Below the pieces are notes generated by a model that made no database searches, was not told the DNA's origin, and saw only the letters and a list, made by a program, of their open reading frames with translations. Of a stretch of DNA of 64,000 nt, positions 8,465-16,921 are shown piece by piece. Within the stretch, counting starts at the first letter, position 1. The number at the start of each line of letters is the position of its first letter. This stretch comes from Kistimonas sp964291505 (GTDB taxonomy: Bacteria; Pseudomonadota; Gammaproteobacteria; Pseudomonadales; Endozoicomonadaceae). The DNA lies in assembly GCA_964291505.2 (NCBI GenBank), contig OZ220199.1, positions 62,001 through 126,000 on the forward strand. The letters are read 5' to 3'. The position numbers were made by a program, and so were the translations under genes.

Positions 8465-9324
8465 TCATAAAAAACCAAGAAAGTTCTCTAGCTTATACTC
8501 GTAACGTGTAACGATACGTCGAAAATTGTGGAGCCAGGCAAATAGCCTCTCCACTTTCCCTGACGGCGCTTTTCTTCCTCATCGTAATCCCTCACTCCAT
8601 GGATAAACAATATACCATCTCTGTTTTTTGCAAGATGTTTGAAAGTTCTCTAGCTGTTCGTGTAACGATGCGATGCGCCTCTCCGCTATCGGCGCTTATC
8701 GTCTCAGTGGCTCGACCATACTGTGTTTTGACTCTGCATGCGGCGCTATAAGCTCAATACCTTGCTCTGCAAGCGTGAAATCCAGTGGATCACTATCATA
8801 AGCCCTGTCACCAACCAGCTTTTTTGGCAAAGTAGACGTGGACCTCTGTATCAACAGCTCTTCGACTAACTGTGTTTCATGTGGCGTAGCACTTGTTGCC
8901 CATAGGGCGACAGGAAGACCATTACGGTCTGCAATCGCCATGATCTTGGTACCCTTGCCTCTTTTTGTTGCTCCCACTCCGTCCCCCCTTTTTTGGCAGA
9001 GGAGAAAGAGCCATCGATAAAGCATTCATTGAGATCAATTTGCCCACGTCTTTCAAGATCTTCTGCCAGGGCTTCAAGAAGACAATCCATGACACCTTGC
9101 TTTACCCATTGTTGAAAACGACGGTGGCAGGTTTGATAGGGAGGGTAACAGTCAGGCATTTCGTACCAGTGTGAGCCGGTCCTGAGAACCCAAAGGATGC
9201 CATTCAATACGTCTCTGGATGCTATCCATGGTCGACCTTTTCCATCAGCCCTGACAGGTAGTGGTGGAATAAAGGGCTCAATATATTCCCATTGGCTATC
9301 GGTGAGATCAGTAGACATAAACAT
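8465..9324 (-). pseudogene. IS5-type transposase remnant with A6G6 slippery site and scrambled C-terminus
   Basis: Frame 1 (from 9324) encodes the helix-turn-helix part MSTDLTDSQWEYIEPF, then WVLRTGSHWYEMP and FIDGSFSSAKKGG. It reaches an A6G6 tract (minus strand 8994-8983). A -1 slip there continues into GVGATKRGKGTKI, the DDE-core region and KLVGDRAYDSD, ending at a stop at 8696. The rest of a normal IS5 C-terminus (VERLFAWLHNFRRIVTRYEYKLENFLGFL) survives about 140-230 bp further on, ending at TGA 8467-8465. Between them is a partial duplicate of the same 3' end. A -1 shift at A6G6 matches the programmed frameshifting known in some IS5-group elements, so the shift may be native. The 3' rearrangement makes the element dead. 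Confidence 0.8.
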
Positions 9325-9330
9325 ACAAGC

Positions 9331-9390
9331 TCAAATGAACTTGCACTATAGGTGACCCTATTAATCTTTTATGAGATGGCTTCTAATCAT
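9331..9390. repeat. 60-bp direct repeat, copy B (5' end region of the IS5-type element)
   Basis: It is the same-orientation partner of 7661-7720 and lies directly upstream of the IS5-type transposase start. It probably includes the terminal inverted repeat of that element; the outer boundary is not defined. Confidence 0.6.
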
Positions 9391-9826
9391 TCTACACCTA
9401 AAAAATCAGAAAATTTGACCGTCACTTTATAAAGACCATTCAAAGTACTATGTACTCATGATTGTCGATATAACTACGATCTATCTGTTTATTATTAGTT
9501 CCTGATTGGTAACGGATATTTATTATTGCTAAGCAACGCTAACATCAGGCAAGGATAAGGATGTATTCATTGACCGGAAAACAACGTGCCTACTGCAAGC
9601 GTCAGTTGACCTCAAGCTTACTTCTTTAGTCGCCCTATCTGTCAGAAGTGAAACGCTCTCATCGATTCATAATTAAAATCTCTGTGCGGATACATAGACG
9701 TTTAATCATGATCTGTCAGAGGTAATGACTGCATGATCACTTCCCCTTGTTGAAATGCCTTCGACAATCCTTCATCACAACGGTTAGTCTATAGGAAATT
9801 TTAAGCCACCATTGAGGACAAAGACT
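9391..9826. other. Intergenic region, no gene seen
   Basis: About 430 AT-rich bases lie between the IS5 remnant and the cytochrome b561 gene. No frame, RNA gene or clear promoter could be supported beyond the SD of the next gene (GAGGA, 9814-9818). Confidence 0.35.
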
Positions 9827-10387
9827 ATGCAACCAGACCGGCCGGACCAATTGAGCATTACGACCATCGCACTGCATTGGTTAGTGGGCATCAGTATGCT
9901 GGGCTTGCTCACTATCGGCGTTTACATGGTAGAAACGGAAACCTACAGCCTGTATTCATGGCACAAGTCATTCGGCATTCTCATTATTTCTATTGTTATA
10001 GTGAGAGTCATGTGGCGCATCAAAAATGGCTGGCCGGTTCCGACCAATCAAAACAACGTCATTGAGCAGAACCTCGCCAAAGCCGTACACTGGATACTGA
10101 TTATTGGCACAGTGCTGATGCCGGTTTCCGGCGCGCTGATGTCCGCACTGGGTGGCAATGGGATTGATCTGTTTGGGTTTGAACTGGTCGCTCGCAATCC
10201 TGATCCGGCAAACCCTGGCAAAGTTCTGGCACACAATAGTGATATTGCCGCTTTCTGCCATGCCATGCACCACTGGGTGGGTTATGTCATCATTGGCGCA
10301 GTGGTACTGCATATCGCCGGAGCCATAAAGCATCATTGTATCGACAAGGATGCTACGCTGAAGCGAATGCTGGGTAGCCGCGCCTGA
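9827..10387 (+). CDS. cybB: Cytochrome b561 family membrane protein
   Basis: This 186-residue di-haem membrane cytochrome resembles E. coli CybB. The ATG at 9827 is chosen over an upstream TTG at 9812 because GAGGA (9814-9818) lies 8 nt before it. Four hydrophobic segments are visible. Histidines fit haem axial ligands: H in ALHWLVG (segment 1), H in YSWHKSFG (segment 2), and H residues in AMHHWVGY and VVLHIAGAIKHH (segments 3-4). The family passes electrons between the quinone pool and periplasmic acceptors. It is monocistronic, facing a convergent methyltransferase gene. Confidence 0.85.
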   Translation: MQPDRPDQLSITTIALHWLVGISMLGLLTIGVYMVETETYSLYSWHKSFGILIISIVIVRVMWRIKNGWPVPTNQNNVIEQNLAKAVHWILIIGTVLMPVSGALMSALGGNGIDLFGFELVARNPDPANPGKVLAHNSDIAAFCHAMHHWVGYVIIGAVVLHIAGAIKHHCIDKDATLKRMLGSRA

Positions 10388-10408
10388 AGCGATAAAAACC
10401 GCAGTGCT

Positions 10409-10474
10409 ACCGGATACATTCCATGATCGTCTACTTTGAAAGACAACAAATCGTGGCTGTGCGTTGTATCCGGT
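10409..10474. terminator. Inverted repeat between convergent genes
   Basis: ACCGGATACA (10409-10418) and TGTATCCGGT (10465-10474) form a perfect 10-bp stem with a 46-nt intervening stretch that can itself fold. It sits between the convergent cytochrome and methyltransferase genes. It has no T-tract, so it is only a possible bidirectional terminator. Confidence 0.4.
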
Positions 10475-10498
10475 GGTGCTGGTGTTACCTTTCAGCCC

Positions 10499-11251
10499 TT
10501 ACCGCTTGACGCAGACAAAGATCGCATTTCCTGAATGCCCATTCCAGGGCAGGATTTTGTCGTAATCGTGCTCAAACATATAAACGTCAAACCTGACAGA
10601 TAGCAGCTGTTGCAGCTCACTGAAGCTAATCGCCACCATTGGGTGCTCATCCTGCCATAACTCCGTAACCTGGGGAGTACGTCTTTCAATACTGAGTTTC
10701 AGTGATTGCCGGTCACCGCTTCCACAGTAATTCCAGCCTGAGCTGAATACGAAATGGCTGTTGTTATACTCTGCCGTATGTCGGACAACGGAATGATTGT
10801 TTATCTGATTTTTTTCCACCGCATTAAAGCAAAATATACCACCTTTTTTTAATGCGGCATATACGCTGGCAATACAGGTTTTTAGCTTTTCAATACCATC
10901 ACTGTAGTGAATGGAATAAAGAAAACAGGTAATAATATCTACGGGCTGATCAACAGTGAATTCACACATATCCTGCAAACTAAAACCGGCTTCAGGGCAG
11001 CGTACCTGCGCCAGGTCCAGCATCGGCTGATTGATATCCAGACCACGGCATTGATAGCCGTTATGAATAAAGTGCCGAATATGTGGACCGGTACCACACG
11101 CCAGGTCCAGATGATGAATGCCTTTATTTCCGAATAATTGATGCAACCTGTTTACATAGTCACTTTGTGCCTTGTAATTAATATCGGCACACATTAAATC
11201 ATAGTAACAAGAGAGGTCAGTATATAAAGCATTAGAGGACAGAGTAACCAA
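10499..11251 (-). CDS. Class I SAM-dependent methyltransferase
   Basis: This 250-residue protein has a Rossmann-type SAM-binding motif I (LDLACGTGPH, 48-57), an acidic residue ending strand 2 (GLDIN, about 70) and a post-motif region IITCFLYSIHY. The substrate cannot be predicted. The frame opens with TTG at 11251, which has AGGT about 9 nt upstream; the next in-frame Met is at residue 20, too far in for a complete fold, so TTG is likely. No signal peptide. It converges on cytochrome b561. Confidence 0.75.
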   Translation of the reverse strand: MVTLSSNALYTDLSCYYDLMCADINYKAQSDYVNRLHQLFGNKGIHHLDLACGTGPHIRHFIHNGYQCRGLDINQPMLDLAQVRCPEAGFSLQDMCEFTVDQPVDIITCFLYSIHYSDGIEKLKTCIASVYAALKKGGIFCFNAVEKNQINNHSVVRHTAEYNNSHFVFSSGWNYCGSGDRQSLKLSIERRTPQVTELWQDEHPMVAISFSELQQLLSVRFDVYMFEHDYDKILPWNGHSGNAIFVCVKR

Positions 11252-11476
11252 GCGGATTTACCTGGAAAATTGAGGGGTGGCGCATACTATACGAAATAGA
11301 TTTATTTGCGAAGCGTATTCTTGTAAGCGCTGAACTGACAGCATCGTTTTCTGGGCTATTGGTCAGATAGGCTTATCCATTTGTTAGTGATACGGAGAGA
11401 TATCTTGTTAAATTTGTGAATTACACATCAAAACTGACCTGGTTTGGCACCGCCATTACGTAACGTTTGTCATTTT

Positions 11477-12847
11477 ATGCTTCCCACCAGCACAGCACCT
11501 TCATTACCCGTATCCCTGCCGCTTTCAACGATGACTGCAGCATCAGGATCAACAAGCACAACGCAACACGGGACATCGACATCGACATCGACAGGATGGA
11601 GACCGCAAAGCGCGTATCGTGTCAGAATCGTCTCATCACGTACGAACCCAATAGCGAGACGTACTCCTCTATCGACTTTAATACCAGCCCCGCGCACCAC
11701 TATCACGCAAAGACCGATCCGTTACGCAACGGTTACAGCAATGCCTTCAGCCCAAAGAACAGCACAACACCTCCAGCCACAACCTCGTTATTTGATTCTG
11801 AGCCAGAAAGAAGCACGATCACAGGTTACCGCTCCATCGGTATTCACATCGCTATCAAACCCTGGGGTGATGGTACCTGTTCGGTCATCAGCAATGCATC
11901 AAGGACATAAAAGGCCCAGATCAGAACCTTCTGAGGCAACCCTTTCCATGAGTCAGGAACAACACGGTGCTATACCTGCTAAAGTACCGAGACCCACGCT
12001 TGAGCCGAAAAAAAAGCTGTCCTTTCCTCCAACGTTCATGACTCGGCAGTTTGAGAGTACTGAAAAACGTCAGGGGCAGTGGGTCTGTCAACACTGTAAT
12101 GAAAGCTTCTTATTCGAAAGTACATTGGAAAATCATAAGCTTCTTCATTTATATCAATCTCCCCCACTCACTGAATCTGACCGTGTGAAGCAAACAAGCC
12201 AGACAAGCTGGCCCACAATCAGCACCCCCCAAACCTCCAGAGAGGTGATACAACGCCCCCCCGTGTTACGTTTCCTTGAAACGGTAGAAGACATCGTTGC
12301 ATCAACCTCCGGACATGAGGGAGCAGCAACCACAAGTGGCATCACACAGAGTGATGTACGCTTTAAAATACCACTTCCAATATACAAATCAGCACCAAGA
12401 ACAAGCAAAAGCCCAGCTCAGAAGACGCTGCTATCAGGCGCGTTAAAAGAAATCAGGCATGAGAAAGTAGAGAGCAGTAAATGTCCAACGTGTAATCTGG
12501 AAATCCCCACGCGAGAGCTTTCTTGGCATATACATATACTGAGGGAAGGTAGAATCATCCCGGGGACAGTTTTGCCTGGCTATTCCCCGGAGCCTCTGCC
12601 CTCTGTCGCATCATCACTTGCGACTGGCGTTCAATTACCAACACCGCATTATGTCGACTTTTCAGCATTGCCAAACGTTGATATCAATACGGTAATTTAT
12701 CAATGCTACGTGGATGGTTGCCATCAGGAGTTTGCAAACTCCGTTGAATTATTAAAGCATCAGAAAAACTGCTGCGGAGCGACACGAGCGTTGATAGAAC
12801 AATTTGGCCTGCTGGATATATGCCCCACTAGAACACCAAAAACCTGA
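11477..12847 (+). CDS. Zinc-finger protein with C2H2 and C2HC fingers (eukaryotic-type; putative effector)
   Basis: This protein has 456 residues from ATG 11477; a TTG at 11444 would add 11, and neither start has a clear SD. The first 180 residues are Ser/Thr/Pro-rich, including a (ThrSer)n run encoded by a GACATC microrepeat at 11572-11593. HKRPRSEP (about 144-151) and PKKK (about 178-181) look like monopartite NLSs. Finger 1 is canonical: C204, C207, H220, H224. A second pair has C336 and C339 with H351/H353 (atypical spacing). The C-terminal finger is C410-x4-C415-x12-H428-x3-C432 (C2HC, TFIIIA-like). No signal peptide. It resembles the 3889-4872 protein in architecture but not in sequence. 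Nucleic-acid binding in a host is inferred. Confidence 0.75.
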   Translation: MLPTSTAPSLPVSLPLSTMTAASGSTSTTQHGTSTSTSTGWRPQSAYRVRIVSSRTNPIARRTPLSTLIPAPRTTITQRPIRYATVTAMPSAQRTAQHLQPQPRYLILSQKEARSQVTAPSVFTSLSNPGVMVPVRSSAMHQGHKRPRSEPSEATLSMSQEQHGAIPAKVPRPTLEPKKKLSFPPTFMTRQFESTEKRQGQWVCQHCNESFLFESTLENHKLLHLYQSPPLTESDRVKQTSQTSWPTISTPQTSREVIQRPPVLRFLETVEDIVASTSGHEGAATTSGITQSDVRFKIPLPIYKSAPRTSKSPAQKTLLSGALKEIRHEKVESSKCPTCNLEIPTRELSWHIHILREGRIIPGTVLPGYSPEPLPSVASSLATGVQLPTPHYVDFSALPNVDINTVIYQCYVDGCHQEFANSVELLKHQKNCCGATRALIEQFGLLDICPTRTPKT

Positions 12848-13181
12848 TGAGACTCAGTTCTTTCCATCATCGTTTTACCGTGAAGGCAACACGTTAAACA
12901 CTACTGACTCCGCATCATGTTTCCTGATTAACGTTATATGACGAACTGATGGGACTTGCTTTGCTCTCTCTATGTGATTAATTCCCGATACTTTATGTAC
13001 TCATTCTCGTCCGACACTCTGCCCGCTCCGCAGCCACCCTACACGGATACGTATTTACACTTGCTCCAGATCAATACCATTTCGGTTTTTATGTAGCACA
13101 ATACATTCAGGGATGGCCATCTTTAGGGGCTGACAACAACAAAAACGTCAACAACAAGAATTGCCCCGAATCGGCCTGACG
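12848..13181. other. Intergenic/leader region ending in a terminator
   Basis: No gene is supported here. The last part (about 13120-13181) is A/C-rich and leads into the 13182-13205 terminator, directly ahead of a small gene, as in an attenuated leader or a short RNA. No promoter could be fixed. Confidence 0.35.
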
Positions 13182-13205
13182 CCCTGCGAAAGCAGGGTTT
13201 TCTTT
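13182..13205 (+). terminator. Rho-independent terminator
   Basis: CCCTGC-GAAA-GCAGGG (stem 13182-13187/13192-13197, GNRA tetraloop) is followed by a T-rich tract (TTTTCTTT). It reads on the plus strand and stops 20 bp before the ATG of the next small gene, so it ends either the zinc-finger transcript or a leader RNA. Confidence 0.85.
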
Positions 13206-13225
13206 ATGTGTAAGGATGAAAGACC

Positions 13226-13408
13226 ATGGGTAAACCGACACTCTGTCATATGGTTGCCTATCTCAAGCGTATCGGTGTGACGTTAAGCCCTCTGACCAAA
13301 GAGGCGATCGAATCGGCTTACTATCGCAGTATCTACCAGGTATTACCCCGTGAGCAGACGCTGCAGGCCATCGCCCTGCGGCCGAAGAAATACTACCACC
13401 GTCGGTAA
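13226..13408 (+). CDS. Small basic protein of unknown function (60 residues)
   Basis: A complete short frame starts at ATG 13226 with a good SD (AAGGA, 13212-13216, 9-nt spacing), which supports it as a real gene. The product is basic (ends RPKKYYHRR), with an amphipathic middle (LTKEAIESAYYRSIYQVL). It has no signal peptide or Cys motif. It sits immediately behind a strong terminator, suggesting read-through control or a promoter overlapping the terminator. I do not recognise the family. Confidence 0.5.
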   Translation: MGKPTLCHMVAYLKRIGVTLSPLTKEAIESAYYRSIYQVLPREQTLQAIALRPKKYYHRR

Positions 13409-13714
13409 GTTAGCCAGCTAACCTAAGGGCAATCTCCTGCAGATCACTCCACTGTTTCAGGACATTGCCCAAGCCTGTTTCCCTGCGACACCAGAAACCA
13501 ATAACACAATCCACTCGCCAGCTGGAAACTGAAAAGATAACCAGCCCGTAAGGCACTCTGCCCCCAGCCGTACCCAGAGTGATCAATTCCTGATGATCGC
13601 TGCATACCAATTGTTCTAACGATACCAGCCGAACGTTTTACACTGTAAGTGCTATATGACACGTATAGCGACCCTGCACGTTACAACCGTCAACAGGATT
13701 CCGGGCAACCAATC
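13409..13714. other. Intergenic region, no supported gene
   Basis: A short palindrome (GTTAGC-CA-GCTAAC, 13409-13422) follows the small gene. Overlapping minus-strand frames here begin with TTG or lack an SD and show no recognisable sequence. Confidence 0.35.
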
Positions 13715-14731
13715 ATGTTTCGTATGCCATCGACCATTGCAACGCTGATTACTATTGGTCTACCCATGAGCGTAATGGCTGACAGTCATGCGCACTTTAG
13801 CCCCTATGTAGACGTCACATTAAGCCCAGTCGCACAATGGTCCCAAGCGCAGCAATCCATGCAGCCAACAGGACTCATTGATATGGTGCATCAAAGTCAT
13901 GTGAATGGGTTGCATCTGGCGTTTGTTACGGCCAATCAAGGCGCCTGTCAGGCTGGGTTTGCTTCCTATGCCATTACCCCTGACTCGACAGACGGTTATG
14001 GTAACCAGGTATTTAAGTCATTACAGGACGATAATATCGATCTCACCATCTCATTTGGTGGCAATAGTGGTACCTATTTAGCGCAGGCCTGTGACTTAAA
14101 TCCGCTCATTAACGAATACCAAAAAGTCATTGATGCCTACCAACCCAGCAAGCTGGACTTTGATATAGAAAACAATCTTCAAACCGATGACGTACAGTTA
14201 GCTAAGATGATGACGGCAATCAAAACCGTTGTTGATAATAATGCAGCGATCAAAATCAGCTTTACGCTACCCGTGCTTCCGAGTGGCCTCCTTGAATCTG
14301 GCGGATTCAATGTATTAAGACACGCGACAGAGAAAGGCATTGATTTCTCAGTGAATATTATGGCGATGGACTACGGTCCGTCTTTTACGGACAAATCAAT
14401 GGGTGATTATGCGATAGACGCAGCAACAGCGACCGTCAGTCAACTTCAGACACTCTATCCGCAACAGGCTCCTGACGTGTTATGGAAGAAAATCGAAATC
14501 ACCCCCATGATCGGTATAAACGACACTACACCGCTTAAATTTACTCTGGCAGATGCCCAATTATTAACCACATTTGCGAGCACTCATCATATTAACCAAC
14601 TGTCTATGTGGTCGCTCAACAGGGATCACACCTGCGCCGACAAATGGGTATCGACAGATTGCAGTAGTGCTGACGACGAGCCATTTCAAACCAAAGACTA
14701 TGAATACACCGCTATCTTTATAGGGCAGTAA
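13715..14731 (+). CDS. Secreted GH18 chitinase-like glycoside hydrolase (PF-ChiA type)
   Basis: The ATG at 13715 gives 338 residues beginning with a signal peptide (MFRMPSTIATLITIGLPMSVMA). The frame opens 66 nt further upstream, but that extension would bury the signal. GH18 landmarks are ISFGG (112-116; the SxGG strand) and LDFDIEN (147-153), with E152 as the predicted catalytic acid of the DxDxE motif. A later MAMDYG matches the substrate-binding MxYD-type strand. The short DFDIE form is typical of the archaeal PF-ChiA-like and actinobacterial branch rather than the classical DGxDxDWE chitinases. It likely cleaves chitin or related N-acetylglucosamine glycans outside the cell. No separate carbohydrate-binding module is seen. 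Confidence 0.75.
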   Translation: MFRMPSTIATLITIGLPMSVMADSHAHFSPYVDVTLSPVAQWSQAQQSMQPTGLIDMVHQSHVNGLHLAFVTANQGACQAGFASYAITPDSTDGYGNQVFKSLQDDNIDLTISFGGNSGTYLAQACDLNPLINEYQKVIDAYQPSKLDFDIENNLQTDDVQLAKMMTAIKTVVDNNAAIKISFTLPVLPSGLLESGGFNVLRHATEKGIDFSVNIMAMDYGPSFTDKSMGDYAIDAATATVSQLQTLYPQQAPDVLWKKIEITPMIGINDTTPLKFTLADAQLLTTFASTHHINQLSMWSLNRDHTCADKWVSTDCSSADDEPFQTKDYEYTAIFIGQ

Positions 14732-15194
14732 TACGTTACTTAAGTCTTATGCTTTTCAGTACCGAGTATTACAACAGTCACATGTTTAGTACTGCAGGGC
14801 ACGGACATCCCTTTTACTGGCTTCTAAATATCTTGTGAATACTGACTACCCGCGTAATGCCTGGTTGATCGCGTTTTGTACACGGCCATTGATCGCTGTA
14901 TTAAACAAACGTGCTTCTGCAACAATGATCACCAGACCAACCAAGGATATCTCTAACACAAACAATCAGGTTTGAGCCATAGAGATTATTTTTATATAGA
15001 ATCTCGAAAATAGCAGCCCGCATTAAAGCCGCCATATAACCCTATTAATCGTCAAAGTACTGTTAACTAAAACAACAAATTACAGGCAATTATTAACAGG
15101 CAAGGAACCTGCACAAAATCATTGTGTCTAGTGGTTGATAGCATGATATTGCTTTTTCGACCTCACGACAGATATTTGACCTTGGTACAAGCTT
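14732..15194. other. Intergenic region, nothing recognised
   Basis: About 460 bp lie between the GH18 gene and the membrane-protein gene. The sequence is AT-rich, and I found no frame, hairpin terminator or RNA gene. Confidence 0.35.
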
Positions 15195-16217
15195 ATGCAA
15201 ATCAATAACACACACAATCAGAGCGCCGTACGGAATGCACTGTATTCTGTACCTGACCCATCACGTCGCAACGTAAACAATCAGCGCTCAGATCTCGTAT
15301 CACAATGTGATGCTGGTGATGGCCATTTTCCGCAGCCAGAACCAGAGGGATCCACACCACCTTTACCCCCAAGACACGTCACCATGACGAATAGTCACAT
15401 AAATTTTCAGCGCATAAGAGCCGTACCTGCTGATGTACATCAATACAGGCATGGTTATGCACGCGAAAGAATGCATCAAGAAGTGACGGTTACACCAGCT
15501 ACAGTGCACGTCCCAATCATAGAATCGGGAGCTGAATCGGATTCCTTGTATGATATTGTTAGCGATCAACAAATACTTTGTATAAAAATCACCGTTTTCT
15601 CTGGATTATTGGCATTAGCTATTCTCATTCCGGCACTGGCAAAAATTCATCAACCAGAAAACGTCAACCTTCCTGCGGCTATTTCCGTAGGGCTTTTATG
15701 TGTAACAGCTATTGGCACCGTTCTATTCTGCAAACCAAAACGCAACTTGCGACATGCCTGCAATCAGTTATGCTATTTTTTCACTGATAACGTTGTAACA
15801 AATAGCATCTTATATGGCATAAATAGAAGGCACGGGGCTGCAAGCAACAGAGACTGCGAACAACTCATAAGGCTGAATGCATTCCCTCAAGAATTACGCT
15901 CATTTAATACCACCCACCTTGGCAACAGGATTTATGACCTAACACAGCCATTCCTGTCACAACAGAGGTTGATGAGGACAAGACAAATTAACCAAAATCA
16001 ACCACGGCAACAAGGCAGAATTGACCATGGTATTCACTGTAGCGACAGCCACGGTCCGAACGCCATAAGAAACAGCAGACAAGATAATCAGGTGCAAGTC
16101 GACGTACATCATGATGGAGATGCGCCTCCATCGAACAGAGACAACACACAAGCTGTGACTGATAGTGGCGTTAGTGATGTTTTATCTCGCTATAGATTTG
16201 ATGAAACAGAACTGTAA
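15195..16217 (+). CDS. Hypothetical two-pass membrane protein with host-like short motifs
   Basis: This 340-residue protein has no family I recognise. Two adjacent hydrophobic helices (about 129-150 and 158-179) flank a short loop. The N-terminal 125 residues and C-terminal 160 residues are hydrophilic and Asn/Gln/His-rich. No signal peptide is present. PPLPPR (55-60) fits an SH3-ligand pattern PxxPxR, and SLYDIV (117-122) fits an ITIM-like S-x-Y-x-x-V pattern. A hairpin of two helices between polar arms is seen in some type III-translocated membrane effectors and inclusion proteins. The start ATG has only a weak SD. Effector function is speculative; it sits at the end of the accessory block. 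Confidence 0.5.
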   Translation: MQINNTHNQSAVRNALYSVPDPSRRNVNNQRSDLVSQCDAGDGHFPQPEPEGSTPPLPPRHVTMTNSHINFQRIRAVPADVHQYRHGYARERMHQEVTVTPATVHVPIIESGAESDSLYDIVSDQQILCIKITVFSGLLALAILIPALAKIHQPENVNLPAAISVGLLCVTAIGTVLFCKPKRNLRHACNQLCYFFTDNVVTNSILYGINRRHGAASNRDCEQLIRLNAFPQELRSFNTTHLGNRIYDLTQPFLSQQRLMRTRQINQNQPRQQGRIDHGIHCSDSHGPNAIRNSRQDNQVQVDVHHDGDAPPSNRDNTQAVTDSGVSDVLSRYRFDETEL

Positions 16218-16355
16218 GCGACCTCAATGTCACTCAATACAACCCGTTATGTGTAAACGATGAAATACCTAGGCGCCAGCAAGAGATAGTGTCGTGATCT
16301 TAAGGAGCACTATACCTGTGATAGTATTAGCCGCTTTCATGATCACAGTACAAAT

Positions 16356-16814
16356 ATGAATATCGTTAATCTGTCAGAAAAACCCGACATCGTTGATATT
16401 CTGGCAGCCTGTCACTACCGCGAATGGTGTGACCTCTACCCCGGAGAAACGCAGGAAGGGTTCAAGAACGATCTGCTCACCAGTCTGTCACCGGAAGCTG
16501 TGCCGACAACGTTTATAGCCATCGACAATAATGCCCTTCTTGACTCAATCAGTATCCTTCATAAAGACATGGATACTGATGAACCCTGGACGCCGTGGCT
16601 AGGCAATTTATACGTGCATCCTGACTACCGGCAGCAAGGCATTGGCAAACAGCTGATTAATCATCTGCTGGTGTATTGTGCAGCCCATGGCGTCGATCAG
16701 TTGTATTTATTCACACCGGCCAGCCGAACATACTATGAACGCCTTGGCTGGCAGGTGATCCAAAGCCTTGATTACCATGGCCAGAAGGTTGATATCATGC
16801 ATCAGACACTTTGA
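16356..16814 (+). CDS. GNAT-family N-acetyltransferase
   Basis: This 152-residue protein has the acetyl-CoA-binding motif A (LYVHPDYRQQGIGKQLI, about 90-106) with the Q/R-x-x-G-x-G/A signature. It is followed by the C-terminal strand pair (LYLFTPASRTYYERLGW) that closes the GNAT fold. The length is normal for a single-domain GNAT. The substrate is not predictable; cytoplasmic. The SD is weak. Transcribed convergently with the DUF2339 gene. Confidence 0.8.
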   Translation: MNIVNLSEKPDIVDILAACHYREWCDLYPGETQEGFKNDLLTSLSPEAVPTTFIAIDNNALLDSISILHKDMDTDEPWTPWLGNLYVHPDYRQQGIGKQLINHLLVYCAAHGVDQLYLFTPASRTYYERLGWQVIQSLDYHGQKVDIMHQTL

Positions 16815-16858
16815 CGGTCACTAACCTTACGCCGAACACACATCCGAAGAAAAACCTG

Positions 16859-16886
16859 GACACCCATCAACATATGAATGGGTGTC
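16859..16886 (-). terminator. Hairpin terminator for the DUF2339 gene
   Basis: GACACCCAT (16859-16867) pairs with ATGGGTGTC (16878-16886), a 9-bp perfect stem. In the minus direction it is followed after 4-5 nt by a T5 tract, fitting a Rho-independent terminator 36 bp past the DUF2339 stop. It may also serve the convergent GNAT gene. Confidence 0.6.
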
Positions 16887-16921
16887 GCTAGTCCAATAAA
16901 CAGGGCCCCAAGGCGTACTGC

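Noticed and set aside
11467..11910. Alternative plus-strand frame overlapping the second zinc-finger gene
   Set aside because: Out of frame with the finger-containing protein, no domain, and its repeats come from the GACATC microrepeat.
13410..13662. Overlapping minus-strand frames of 66 and 72 residues
   Set aside because: TTG or unsupported starts, no SD and no recognisable sequence; they lie in a gap upstream of the GH18 gene.
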